Below, one piece after another: positions 16,937 to 24,222 of a DNA stretch of 27,990 nt. The DNA comes from an uncultured Bacteroidaceae bacterium. Its GTDB lineage: Bacteria > Bacteroidota > Bacteroidia > Bacteroidales > Bacteroidaceae. The DNA lies in assembly GCA_934293005.1 (NCBI GenBank), contig CAKQYA010000032.1, positions 1 to 27,990 of the forward strand, read 5' to 3'. The notes under the pieces were generated by a model, which did no database searches, had not been told where the DNA came from, and saw only the letters and a list, made by a program, of their open reading frames with translations. A program made the translations under genes and the position numbers. The number at the start of each line of letters is the position of its first letter. The first letter of the stretch is position 1.

Positions 16937-17833
16937 TTATTTCTTGCGCGGATGCGCATTCTTGTATTCATTCTTCAACTCTTCAAACGACACGTGTGTG
17001 TAAATCTCAGTTGTAGCTACACTCTCATGCCCCAGCAATTTTTGTATGGATGTCAAATCCGCCTTGTTATTTAGCATCGCTGTTGCGAACGAGTGTCTGA
17101 GCACATGAGGACTACGCTTCTTGATTGTTGTCACCTTTGACAGGTTTGTTTTCACTATTCGCGACACCTGTCCAGTAGTGAGAGCCTTGCCCTTGTCTGT
17201 CACAAAAAACTTCTCGAATGGTCCTGCACCGCAGATACGGTCCCTGACACCAAGATATTCTCTGATTTCATTCTTCAGTTCATCACCAAAAGGAACTATG
17301 CGCTGTTTATTGCGCTTGCCGACCACCTTGACCTGCATGGTTTCAGTATCCACATCGGCGTCTTTCATTCCCAACAGTTCTGCACGTCTGACACCAGTCT
17401 CGTAAAACATCATTAAGACAAGCCTGTCTCTGACTCCGTTAAACGAGCGGTCTTCCTGAGTTATCTCAAGCAGTCTGTCCATTTCTGATTCTCTCACAAA
17501 AGCAGGCAACGGCCTTGCTTTCTTTGGTGCGGTGACTTTTTCCATTGGGTTGACGTCAACCAGTTTCACCATCCTAAGATACCTATAAAACGAACGCAAA
17601 ACGCTAATTTTGCGGTTTACAGACGCTGCTGACAATCCCTGCTCATCAAGCAGATATATTATCCATTCTCTCACATCGTCCGCCTTCACAAATCTCCAGT
17701 CAAGGTCTTGCCCAAGACTTTCTATGAATTTGCGGAATTCTGCGAGGTCATAGCCGTAATACTCAACAGTGAACGGTGAGTCATTACGCTCTGCTCTAAG
17801 ATAATCCAGAAATAAATCAGTCCATGTTTTCAT
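16937..17833 (-). CDS. Tyrosine recombinase, XerC/XerD family
   Basis: Predicted 298 residues, the usual Xer length. It has an N-terminal SAM-like core-binding domain (about 1-90) and a C-terminal catalytic domain. Catalytic residues visible are R149 (TGVRRAEL), K173 (VGKRNKQR), H243 and R246 (SPHVLRHSF), H269 (LLGHES) and the nucleophile Y278 (TEIYTHV). It is encoded between rpsU and hpf, a conserved Bacteroidetes arrangement, which argues for a chromosomal resolvase rather than a phage or transposon integrase. Whether it is XerC or XerD cannot be decided here. The 123-nt gap to rpsU contains an attenuator-like hairpin. Confidence 0.9.
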   Translation of the reverse strand: MKTWTDLFLDYLRAERNDSPFTVEYYGYDLAEFRKFIESLGQDLDWRFVKADDVREWIIYLLDEQGLSAASVNRKISVLRSFYRYLRMVKLVDVNPMEKVTAPKKARPLPAFVRESEMDRLLEITQEDRSFNGVRDRLVLMMFYETGVRRAELLGMKDADVDTETMQVKVVGKRNKQRIVPFGDELKNEIREYLGVRDRICGAGPFEKFFVTDKGKALTTGQVSRIVKTNLSKVTTIKKRSPHVLRHSFATAMLNNKADLTSIQKLLGHESVATTEIYTHVSFEELKNEYKNAHPRKK

Positions 17834-17914
17834 GACTTATCGTTTTGTGCGACTAATTTATGATGTTTTAGCCAAACGACAAAATATTTCGACTGAAAAC
17901 TTTACTTTTTCTCT

Positions 17915-17942
17915 AAAATCGCTCGCCTCTGCGAGAGATTTT
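17915..17942 (-). terminator. Attenuator-like hairpin between rpsU and the recombinase gene
   Basis: Arms AAAATC-G-CTCGC (17915-17926) and GCGAG-A-GATTTT (17931-17942) form 11 pairs with one mismatch and a 4-nt CTCT loop. It begins 15 nt after the rpsU stop. The 3' arm ends in TTTT, giving a partial U-run. It would allow strong rpsU and weaker recombinase/hpf expression. Confidence 0.6.
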
Positions 17943-17957
17943 TCATCATTGAGAGGA

Positions 17958-18149
17958 TTATTCCTCTTCCTGACGGAGCTTGTTCACGTAAACAGCGTGC
18001 TGCATCTTGATGCGCTTAACAACAGATGGCTTGTCATACTGCTTGCGGTTACGTACCTCCTTAATTACGCCAGTCTTCTCGGCTTTTCTCTTGAACTTCT
18101 TGAGAGCTCTCTCAATGTTCTCACCTTCTTTTACAGGAACGATGATCAT
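17958..18149 (-). CDS. rpsU: 30S ribosomal protein S21
   Basis: Predicted 63 residues, standard length. It begins MIIVPVKEGENIERALKKFKRK and has the basic body (VRNRKQYDKPSVVKR) of S21. In Bacteroidetes S21 is linked to start-site selection on ribosomes with an occluded anti-Shine-Dalgarno. First gene of a three-gene operon behind the promoter at 18285-18316. Confidence 0.97.
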   Translation of the reverse strand: MIIVPVKEGENIERALKKFKRKAEKTGVIKEVRNRKQYDKPSVVKRIKMQHAVYVNKLRQEEE

Positions 18150-18284
18150 TTCAGTTGATTTTGTTTTGAAAATTGATAAAAGTGTTACATTATAAATAAA
18201 TGCAGCTGGCCATCATTCAATAGCAATTCGCCATCTCAGATAAGCAATGCCACATTCTTTTTGTCAGTTATACCTAACGGGCTG

Positions 18285-18316
18285 CAAAATTACTGCAAAA
18301 TTATTAAACCACAAAA
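18285..18316 (-). promoter_or_regulatory. Promoter of the rpsU-recombinase-hpf operon
   Basis: TTTTG (18312-18316), 19 nt, TAATTTTG (18285-18292) on the minus strand: a full match to the Bacteroidetes consensus. A second TAATTTTG lies just upstream, at 18296-18303. The leader to the S21 start would be about 130 nt. Confidence 0.7.
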
Positions 18317-18555
18317 CTTTAGCCCGACTTTTTTGCAAAAAAGTACGTATAAGGCCCAAGTGTCACCTAATACTACAGTATTTGCAATACAGCAACAAAC
18401 ACAATTTGCACATATACACATAATTCCAATTATTAGACATGCAAAATACAGAAAAAGCTTGTCCTCATCATACAATTATGCACATTTTAGCCTTGCTTGG
18501 GCAATAAAACAAAACAAAAGGAGTTCGTCAGATGCTTTATGTAAAAAAAAAATTA
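18317..18555. other. Divergent intergenic region
   Basis: About 240 nt of AT-rich DNA between the leftward rpsU promoter and the rightward promoter of the Smr gene. An ORF spanning 18261-18617 on the plus strand has no family features and overlaps both promoters, so I do not call it. Confidence 0.5.
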
Positions 18556-18563
18556 TACATTTG
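18556..18563 (+). promoter_or_regulatory. -7 element upstream of the DUF2027/Smr gene
   Basis: TACATTTG followed by CACATTG fits the Bacteroidetes -7 box. Only a poor -33 candidate (CTTTAT, 18535-18540, short spacing) is present. It would give a leader of about 115 nt. Confidence 0.4.
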
Positions 18564-18685
18564 CACATTGAAGTGTATTGGATGTCGTATACCCAAAACG
18601 ACGCAACATTTCAGTGACGACAAAGAACCTACAATATATAAACTTATAGCATTAGCTATTCAGTCAAAAAGACGGAAAACACACT

Positions 18686-19408
18686 ATGGAAATAGGAGAT
18701 ACTGTAAGATTTCTCAATGACGTGGGTGGAGGCAAAGTGACAGCATTCCGCCCAGGAGGCATCATCTTGGTCGAAGACAAAGACGGGTTTGACGTGCCAG
18801 TGCCAGCCAGCGAGGTTGTGGTGGTTGAGACAAATTCTTTCAATATAAAGAAAAAGCCATCGCCCAAGGTGGAATTTGGTTCACGTCCATCACGTGAGCT
18901 AAATGACGGAACAAACCGCTTAGACGGGAAAACATACTTGAAATCGAAAGATGCCACATTTCAAGACAAGGATGATGACAGAGATGACAACCTTGAGGCC
19001 AGGATTGTGCGTCTGGAGATGACTATACGCAAACTTGAGACGCGCATAGCCCGCCTCGAAGATTCAAAGACAGCCAAAGAGAAAGAGAGAGTCACAGCTA
19101 AGCAGGCACATAAAAAGAATAAAGATGAGATATTAGAAATAGACCTGCATGCACACGAGGTGCTCGACACAACATCTGGACTGTCAGCTGCCAATATCAA
19201 AGACTACCAAATGCAAGTGTTCAACAAGACCATGCAAGAGCACATTGACGAAAAAGGGAAAAGAATAGTGTTCATACACGGCAAAGGCGATGGAGTGCTA
19301 CGCAAAGCCATCATAGACGAACTGAAATACAGATACAAGACATGCGACTATCAAGATGCCTCATTCCAACAATATGGATTCGGAGCAACCATGGTCACCA
19401 TCAGATAA
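18686..19408 (+). CDS. Short DUF2027-type protein with C-terminal Smr domain
   Basis: Predicted 240 residues. Residues 1-50 (IGDTVRFLNDVGGGKVTAF) match the N-terminal beta-barrel of Bacteroidetes DUF2027 proteins, also seen in MutS2 relatives. Residues 95-145 are acidic then heptad-rich, a likely coiled coil (LEARIVRLEMTIRKLETRIA). The Smr endonuclease-like domain fills the C-terminus with DLHAHE (153-158) and HGKGDG (198-203), the usual DLHxxE and HGxGxG motifs. From memory, relatives are about 350 residues and carry a central domain here replaced by the linker and coiled coil. Smr domains cut or nick RNA or DNA in other contexts; the role here is unknown. Confidence 0.88.
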   Translation: MEIGDTVRFLNDVGGGKVTAFRPGGIILVEDKDGFDVPVPASEVVVVETNSFNIKKKPSPKVEFGSRPSRELNDGTNRLDGKTYLKSKDATFQDKDDDRDDNLEARIVRLEMTIRKLETRIARLEDSKTAKEKERVTAKQAHKKNKDEILEIDLHAHEVLDTTSGLSAANIKDYQMQVFNKTMQEHIDEKGKRIVFIHGKGDGVLRKAIIDELKYRYKTCDYQDASFQQYGFGATMVTIR

Positions 19409-19585
19409 TATAATCAGCGAACAACACAACCTGCATCACAATTAAACGGACGTAATGTGTTTTATCTTAAAAACCATACAAACAGAAATCACCACATAGC
19501 GTCCACTTATCAGATGCAGAACAACTGGCAACACCGCCAAGGCAACCACATGCGCCAAGACGGCTTACCCGCAAAAACCTTAACT

Positions 19586-19900
19586 ATGAAAAGAGAAGCA
19601 TTCAAAATGTACCTGAAACCAGGCTGCAAGGAAGAGTACAAGAGACGTCATGCCAATCTCTTCCCAGAACTCAAAGCCTTGCTCAGCGAGAGCGGCGTGC
19701 GCAACTACAGCATCTACCTCGACGAGAGCAGCAACACCCTCTATGCATACCAAGAACTTGAGGGAGAGGGCGGCAGCCAAGACCTTGGTGCCACAGAAAT
19801 ATGCCAAAAATGGTGGGCATACATGGCAGACATCATGGAGACCAATCCAGACAACAGCCCCGTGTCAGAGTCTCTCCCCGAGATGTTTCACATGGATTGA
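19586..19900 (+). CDS. rhaM: L-rhamnose mutarotase
   Basis: Predicted 104 residues from the ATG at 19586, the exact length of well-known RhaM proteins; the reading frame stays open back to 19457 but that extension has no family similarity. Conserved features are FKMYLKPGCKEEYKRRH near the start, NYSIYLDESSNTLYAYQE in the middle and the signature WWAYMADIMETNPDNSP. It interconverts alpha and beta anomers of L-rhamnose. No rhamnose isomerase, kinase or aldolase is adjacent, so it is an orphan here. The next gene starts 27 nt downstream. Confidence 0.93.
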   Translation: MKREAFKMYLKPGCKEEYKRRHANLFPELKALLSESGVRNYSIYLDESSNTLYAYQELEGEGGSQDLGATEICQKWWAYMADIMETNPDNSPVSESLPEMFHMD

Positions 19901-19927
19901 AGAACACAACGAAAAACAAACAGTATT

Positions 19928-21553
19928 TTGAAACGAGAACATATAAGAAAATTTGACCCCAACGACACGTCAGTGACAAGCATGATGGAAAAGACACTGA
20001 AAGCCAATTGGGACAGACCCGCATTCACCAACTACGGATCGGGACAAAGCTACACTTTCAGCGAGGTAGCAAAGATGATAGCTCGACTGCACACACTCTT
20101 CCGCGCCTTGGGCATTGAACCTGGCAACAAGATTGCCCTCTGCGACAAAAACAGCGCAGAGTGGGCCGTATCATTTCTTGCCGCATTCAGCTATGGCGCA
20201 GTTGTCGTGCCCATACTGTCAGAGTTCAACACGGAGCAGATTCAGAACATCTACGACCATTCCGATTCCCGCATCCTAATCTGCGGCAGACGATACGCCG
20301 ACAAACTGCAGGCACGCATACTTCACATAGAGAATTTTTCCATGAAAGATGAGGACGTGGCCATAGATCTCACATCATATACCGACATGCAGCCGCAAGA
20401 CGTGTCCTTCTTCCGCGAAAAGCCTGAAGATCCTGCACTAATAAGCTACACCAGCGGTTCCACAGGCAGAAGCAAGGGAGTGATGCTTCCCTACCAGTCT
20501 GTATGGTCCAATGCTCACTTCGTTGACGAACTGCTCGAATTCGATTCAGGCGAAAACACATTCGCTCTTTTGCCGCTTGCGCACATGTACGGATTCTCAT
20601 TCGACTTCATGGCAGAGTTTCTCTTGGGATGCCATGTGCACTTCCTCACCAAGACGCCATCTCCACACATTGTCACAGCCGCCTTCCAGCACATCAAGCC
20701 CATCGTGGTCGTTGTGGTGCCACTAATCATCGAGAAAATTGTGCGCAACATCATCTTTCCGATAATGCGCACGCCTCACATGCGTGCACTCACATCCATC
20801 CCGATGCTCAAGCAAGTGGTGTACAGACTTGTGCGCAACAAACTGCGACAAGCTCTTGGAGGCAATTTTTATGAGACTGTAATCGGAGGCGCAGCACTCA
20901 GCAAGGATGTCGAAGACTTCCTCCGGCTCATCAAGTTTCCATACACCGTTGGCTACGGCATGACCGAATGCGGACCACTCATAGGCTATGAAGATTGGTC
21001 CACATTCAAAAAAGGCTCATGCGGCAAAGCCGCGCCACGCATGGAAGTGAAAGTCCTGTCTGAAGACCCTGAGAACATTCCAGGAGAAATCATCACAAGG
21101 GGCATGAACCTCATGCTCGGCTACTACAAAAATGAAACAGAGACACTTGCAGCCATCGATGAAGAAGGATGGCTCCACACAGGCGATCTTGGTGTGATTG
21201 ACAGCGAAGGCAACATCTTCATACGCGGCAGGAAGAAAAACATGCTCTTGGGCACCAATGGCCAAAACATCTATCCTGAAGAGATAGAAGACATCATCAT
21301 GGCACGAACCATCTTCGAAGAATCAGTGGTGGTGCAGCGAGGCGAGAAACTGGTGGCTCTTGTATATGTCAGCGACCCTGCATTGCAGCACCACGGACTG
21401 ACACGCAAAACGCTCAATGAACATCTCAGCACCTACAAGCGCCAGATCAATTCCATGCTTCCGCACTATGCAAACATCTCCGCCATAGAAGTAAGGGAGA
21501 ATGAGTTTGAGAAGACGCCTAAACGCAACATCAAACGATACCTTTACACATAA
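19928..21553 (+). CDS. AMP-forming long-chain acyl-CoA synthetase family protein
   Basis: Predicted 541 residues. ANL-superfamily motifs are complete: YTSGSTGRSKG (174-184), GYGMTE (342-347), GWLHTGD (414-420), GRKKNMLLGTNGQNIYPEE (434-452) and the C-terminal catalytic-lysine region KTPKRNIKRYL (529 onward). These enzymes activate fatty acids with ATP and CoA on the membrane's inner face. The longest frame begins with TTG at 19928; ATG codons at 19982 and 19985 would give a protein about 18 residues shorter that still includes the start of homology. It is 27 nt after rhaM, probably co-transcribed, and ends at a shared convergent hairpin. Acyl substrate is unknown. Confidence 0.9.
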   Translation: MKREHIRKFDPNDTSVTSMMEKTLKANWDRPAFTNYGSGQSYTFSEVAKMIARLHTLFRALGIEPGNKIALCDKNSAEWAVSFLAAFSYGAVVVPILSEFNTEQIQNIYDHSDSRILICGRRYADKLQARILHIENFSMKDEDVAIDLTSYTDMQPQDVSFFREKPEDPALISYTSGSTGRSKGVMLPYQSVWSNAHFVDELLEFDSGENTFALLPLAHMYGFSFDFMAEFLLGCHVHFLTKTPSPHIVTAAFQHIKPIVVVVVPLIIEKIVRNIIFPIMRTPHMRALTSIPMLKQVVYRLVRNKLRQALGGNFYETVIGGAALSKDVEDFLRLIKFPYTVGYGMTECGPLIGYEDWSTFKKGSCGKAAPRMEVKVLSEDPENIPGEIITRGMNLMLGYYKNETETLAAIDEEGWLHTGDLGVIDSEGNIFIRGRKKNMLLGTNGQNIYPEEIEDIIMARTIFEESVVVQRGEKLVALVYVSDPALQHHGLTRKTLNEHLSTYKRQINSMLPHYANISAIEVRENEFEKTPKRNIKRYLYT

Positions 21554-21613
21554 GAGCACAAATAGGCAAAGAATACACATACAGATAATACAGATATTCA
21601 CAAATAGCTAAAC

Positions 21614-21656
21614 GTGGAATGCAGAGAAAGCGCAATACGTTTTCTCTGCATTCCAC
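21614..21656. terminator. Bidirectional hairpin between convergent genes
   Basis: Perfect 16-bp stem GTGGAATGCAGAGAAA / TTTCTCTGCATTCCAC (21614-21629 and 21641-21656) with an 11-nt loop. It lies 60 nt after the acyl-CoA synthetase stop and 23 nt past the tadA stop. It serves both convergent genes; no long U-run follows in either direction. Confidence 0.75.
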
Positions 21657-21679
21657 ACTTCGTATTATGACATAAAAAG

Positions 21680-22114
21680 CTATCTCTTCTTCCTGAAAAA
21701 ATCCTTCATCAGACGAGCGCACTCATCGCCAAGCACCCCACATTCCACTATCGTCTTAGGATGAAGAGCTTTAGGAGCATATTTGCTATACCCCCTTTTC
21801 TCATCTGATGCGCCATAAACAAGTCGCCCCATTTGACTCCACGCAATAGCTCCAGCACACATCACGCATGGTTCCAACGTGACATAAAGCGTACACTTGT
21901 CAAGATACTTACCACCTATACATTGAGCAGCGGCCGTTATTGCCTGCATCTCTGCATGCGCAGTCACATCACACAAAGTCTCGGTCAAGTTATGCCCCTT
22001 GCCTATCACTTTTCCATCAGCAACAACAACAGCCCCCACAGGTATCTCATTCTGTTCCCTTGCAGCAATGGCTTCCTCAAGAGCCATATTCATAAAATGT
22101 TCATCTATTGTCAT
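21680..22114 (-). CDS. tadA: tRNA adenosine(34) deaminase
   Basis: Predicted 144 residues, normal for TadA. Cytidine-deaminase fold with zinc ligands in HAE (53-55, E55 proton shuttle) and PCVMC (82-86). Other family marks are IPVGAVVV, GHNLTE and the C-terminal GVLGDECARLMKDFFRKKR. It converts adenosine to inosine at the wobble position of tRNA-Arg(ACG). It is a single-gene unit with its own promoter and a shared terminator hairpin. Confidence 0.95.
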   Translation of the reverse strand: MTIDEHFMNMALEEAIAAREQNEIPVGAVVVADGKVIGKGHNLTETLCDVTAHAEMQAITAAAQCIGGKYLDKCTLYVTLEPCVMCAGAIAWSQMGRLVYGASDEKRGYSKYAPKALHPKTIVECGVLGDECARLMKDFFRKKR

Positions 22115-22246
22115 ATAAATAATTCCAAACTCTTACTTTGTTCATCCATCCCTTAGTTATCCGCACACTCGTCCAACTGCCACATAAACAAAACCAACGA
22201 CAATGCGGTCTTCGCCTTTCTGCACTCAAGCGCTGTACACGATGCA

Positions 22247-22279
22247 CAAAGATATGAAAATGAATCGTGATGAACAAAA
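22247..22279 (-). promoter_or_regulatory. Promoter of tadA
   Basis: TTTTG (22275-22279), 20 nt, TATCTTTG (22247-22254) on the minus strand, a full match to the Bacteroidetes consensus. The leader to the ATG at 22114 would be about 125 nt. The rest of the 22115-22519 gap holds only this and the facing -7 element. Confidence 0.7.
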
Positions 22280-22464
22280 GCAACAGCACATAGTGATTCA
22301 GCTTAAAACCATCCACCTGCTATTCAAGTGCAGACAAAAAGCGGAACTGCCTTATTGCAAACTCCAGTTGACAAAACAATCGTAAAAACACTTACGCCTT
22401 ACACAAAGACGTCACAGCCAAAACACGACCAAGCAACAAACGCATAAATGTCAACAAAATAAAT

Positions 22465-22472
22465 TACATTTG
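22465..22472 (+). promoter_or_regulatory. -7 element upstream of the cytidylate-kinase-like gene
   Basis: TACATTTG lies about 48 nt before the ATG at 22520. No clear TTTG element is present 19-21 nt upstream, so the call rests on the -7 box and position. Confidence 0.45.
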
Positions 22473-22519
22473 TGTTGAAATAGACAACAATTAACAACTT
22501 TTAAAAACCTTCAAGACTT

Positions 22520-23143
22520 ATGGACACGTCAAAAAGATTCATCATAACAATCAACAAGGAAATTGGTTCAGGCGGCCGCACCATTGGCTGCAAGTTAGCA
22601 GAACGGCTTGGAGTAAAATTTTACGACAAGGCATTGGTGAAAGAACTCACGAAAACATTCAACCTTTCCATAGACGAATTGGAAAAAGCCAAATCTAAGA
22701 AGCGCAATTGGTTCGACGACTTCTCTGCAACCTACACAAACCGCTATCTTATAGACAAGCCCGTCACCCACACCACATACGCTCCAACATCTGAAAACAT
22801 CTTCCGCGTTGAATCCAACTTTCTCCGCGACCTTGCTGCCGATGAGTCGTGCGTGATAGCAGGCAGGTCTGGCTTCTTCGTTTTCCGTAATGAGCCCAAC
22901 ACACTCAAGATAATGATTCAAAGCACATTTGAGAAGCGCGTCAAACGAATCATAGAAAAACAAGGTGTGTCAGAAGACGAAGCTAAAAAGATCGTCAGCA
23001 CTATCGACAAACAACGTGAAGCATACACAAAAAACTTTTCAGGAACCAGCCGCTACGACACACGCAATTATGACCTTGTGCTCAATGTAGCCAATCTGAC
23101 CGAAGACGAAGCCGTCGATGTCATCATGTCGTACATTAAATAA
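22520..23143 (+). CDS. Cytidylate kinase-like family protein
   Basis: Predicted 207 residues. The start RFIITINKEIGSGGRTIGCKLAERL contains a P-loop-like nucleotide-binding segment (about 12-23). It is followed by KFYDKALVKEL and the central CVIAGRSGFFVFRN segment, typical of the Cytidylate_kin2 (CMP kinase-like) family in Bacteroidetes. Late in the protein EAYTKNFSGTSRYDTRNYDLVLN resembles the family's C-terminal region. These proteins are related to, but distinct from, canonical Cmk, and their substrate is not established. Single gene, followed directly by the inverted-repeat element. Confidence 0.85.
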   Translation: MDTSKRFIITINKEIGSGGRTIGCKLAERLGVKFYDKALVKELTKTFNLSIDELEKAKSKKRNWFDDFSATYTNRYLIDKPVTHTTYAPTSENIFRVESNFLRDLAADESCVIAGRSGFFVFRNEPNTLKIMIQSTFEKRVKRIIEKQGVSEDEAKKIVSTIDKQREAYTKNFSGTSRYDTRNYDLVLNVANLTEDEAVDVIMSYIK

Positions 23144-23147
23144 GGTC

Positions 23148-23164
23148 CATCCGACAAATGCGTA
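23148..23164 (+). repeat. Left 17-bp inverted repeat
   Basis: catccgacaaatgcgta, exactly complementary to 23448-23464. Matching stops at both outer and inner ends. Confidence 0.8.
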
Positions 23165-23196
23165 TTTTTATCGACCATTTACCAATCATATTCTCT

Positions 23197-23221
23197 GATG
23201 TGGATACGGAATATCCATATC
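23197..23221 (+). repeat. 10-bp hairpin inside the element
   Basis: gatgtggata (23197-23206), 5-nt loop, tatccatatc (23212-23221), with one G-T wobble. No U-run follows. It could act as the 3' end of the upstream gene. Confidence 0.5.
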
Positions 23222-23266
23222 TGATGTTATGAAATAGCCATTCTCAGTACCGCTTTCAGTACCGTA

Positions 23267-23332
23267 TAGCTGGTACTGGAGTTTATCTTAGGTGGTATTG
23301 GAGTAATACTCAGGTGGTACTGGACAGGCACT
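23267..23332 (+). repeat. Three tandem 22-nt repeats
   Basis: Units at 23267-23288, 23289-23310 and 23311-23332 share the core ggtNNtggag/c with exactly 22-nt spacing (tggtactgga, tggtattgga, tggtactgga). Just upstream, cagtacc occurs twice (23245-23251 and 23257-23263) in inverse orientation and can pair with ggtactg of unit 1. There are no spacers of CRISPR type. Confidence 0.6.
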
Positions 23333-23447
23333 CAAATAGGTGCATTCCTCATATTTATCGCAACACATTGTGGGGGCAGCCACAAGCTTTTCAAGCATCA
23401 GTTTTGTCACTTCTTGCTCACAGGAAAAAACAGGATAACGCCACGCC

Positions 23448-23464
23448 TACGCATTTGTCGGATG
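23448..23464 (-). repeat. Right 17-bp inverted repeat
   Basis: tacgcatttgtcggatg, the exact reverse complement of 23148-23164. Confidence 0.8.
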
Positions 23465-23488
23465 AATCATTTTTATACACCAACCTTA

Positions 23489-23508
23489 TTTTCATTCTAA
23501 AATGAAAA
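23489..23508. terminator. Small AT-rich hairpin after the nucleosidase gene
   Basis: ttttcatt-ctaa-aatgaaaa forms an 8-bp stem 12 nt past the minus-strand stop at 23521. It may end that transcript; weak because of its AT-rich stem. Confidence 0.4.
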
Positions 23509-23520
23509 GATCTCCAACAC

Positions 23521-24222
23521 TTATCTTGTAAGATAATCTATCACTTTCTCGTTGGCATCCCTAAGAGATTCACACGCCAGGCTGAAATTGTGAGAAAACT
23601 CTTCATAGGTCTCTGCTCCGCCATCGCACAGGTCTGTCACCGACTTAACAAACAGCACAGGTTTGCCAAGCAACGAACACACAAATCCCACTGCAGCGCC
23701 CTCCATGTCTTTAAGTTGCCCCCCATTCGACTTTATAATCTCAAGGTCGCACGGCTGCAAGTCAAGCGACGAGCCTGTAGTGACCTTGCCCTGTTTGAAC
23801 CCCAGGGCAGCAGCCAAATCGGCACTGCCTGGCCACACCGGATAGTTGCCCAAACTCTGCGTGTACTTATCATCATCTCCAGCCACACGTCTGTCATGAA
23901 ACATCACGCCATTGCCCACATACACGTCGGCAATATCAGCTCCATCACTTTTGAAAGCTCCGCACGTGCCTGAATTGATGATGATATCTGGATTAAGACG
24001 CTGTATGGCAGAAAGCGTGGTCAGCGTTGCCGCCTCACATCCCACAAGGTTGCTGCCATTCTGACGGCCATTAAGCACCACATAAAGTTTATTGCCATTC
24101 ACCTCTCCTTCATAAAGCATGCATGGCAGCGGAGCAAAAAAACCCTCCACTTCTTTAATTCCATATCTATCGATGAAAGGCCTCGCTTCAGCCACCATCG
24201 CAACAACGTAACATATTGTCAT
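23521..24222 (-). CDS. 5'-methylthioadenosine/S-adenosylhomocysteine nucleosidase-like protein
   Basis: Predicted 233 residues, PNP/UDP phosphorylase superfamily. Catalytic features are E12 in VAMVAEARP, the MEGAA motif (173-177) that binds ribose, and the catalytic aspartate D197 in SVTDL. The segment IIINSGTCGAFKSDGADIAD then GVMFHDRRV and LKDMEGAAVGFV resembles plant-type MTA nucleosidase (MTN) more than the E. coli enzyme, judged from memory. The role would be cleavage of methylthioadenosine and possibly S-adenosylhomocysteine in methionine salvage and methyl-donor recycling. A futalosine-hydrolase role is less likely. Single gene with a -7 box (24336-24343). Confidence 0.85.
   Translation of the reverse strand: MTICYVVAMVAEARPFIDRYGIKEVEGFFAPLPCMLYEGEVNGNKLYVVLNGRQNGSNLVGCEAATLTTLSAIQRLNPDIIINSGTCGAFKSDGADIADVYVGNGVMFHDRRVAGDDDKYTQSLGNYPVWPGSADLAAALGFKQGKVTTGSSLDLQPCDLEIIKSNGGQLKDMEGAAVGFVCSLLGKPVLFVKSVTDLCDGGAETYEEFSHNFSLACESLRDANEKVIDYLTR

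Larger units (their letters stand above)
23148..23464. mobile_element. 317-bp MITE-like element with 17-bp terminal inverted repeats
   Basis: The ends are perfect inverted repeats: catccgacaaatgcgta at 23148-23164 and its reverse complement at 23448-23464. The interior has no credible ORF. It holds a hairpin (23197-23221), a small palindrome (23257-23278) and three 22-nt tandem units (23267-23332). No obvious target-site duplication is visible (left flank taaggtc, right flank aatcatt). It starts 4 nt after the cytidylate-kinase-like stop, so it may also form that gene's 3' end. MITE identity is inference; multiple genomic copies would prove it. Confidence 0.5.

Noticed and set aside
16937..17833. 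Integrase of a mobile element
   Set aside because: It lies inside the conserved rpsU-hpf housekeeping operon, has Xer length, and no attachment-site duplication was seen at the nearby tRNA genes.
18261..18617. 118-codon plus-strand ORF between rpsU and the Smr gene
   Set aside because: It covers the rpsU promoter and the -7 box of the next gene, has low-complexity composition and no family features.
22101..22316. 71-codon minus-strand ORF overlapping the tadA start region
   Set aside because: It spans the tadA promoter and leader and resembles no protein family.
23267..23332. Possible CRISPR array
   Set aside because: Units are directly adjacent 22-mers without spacers, only three copies, imperfect, and no cas genes are near.
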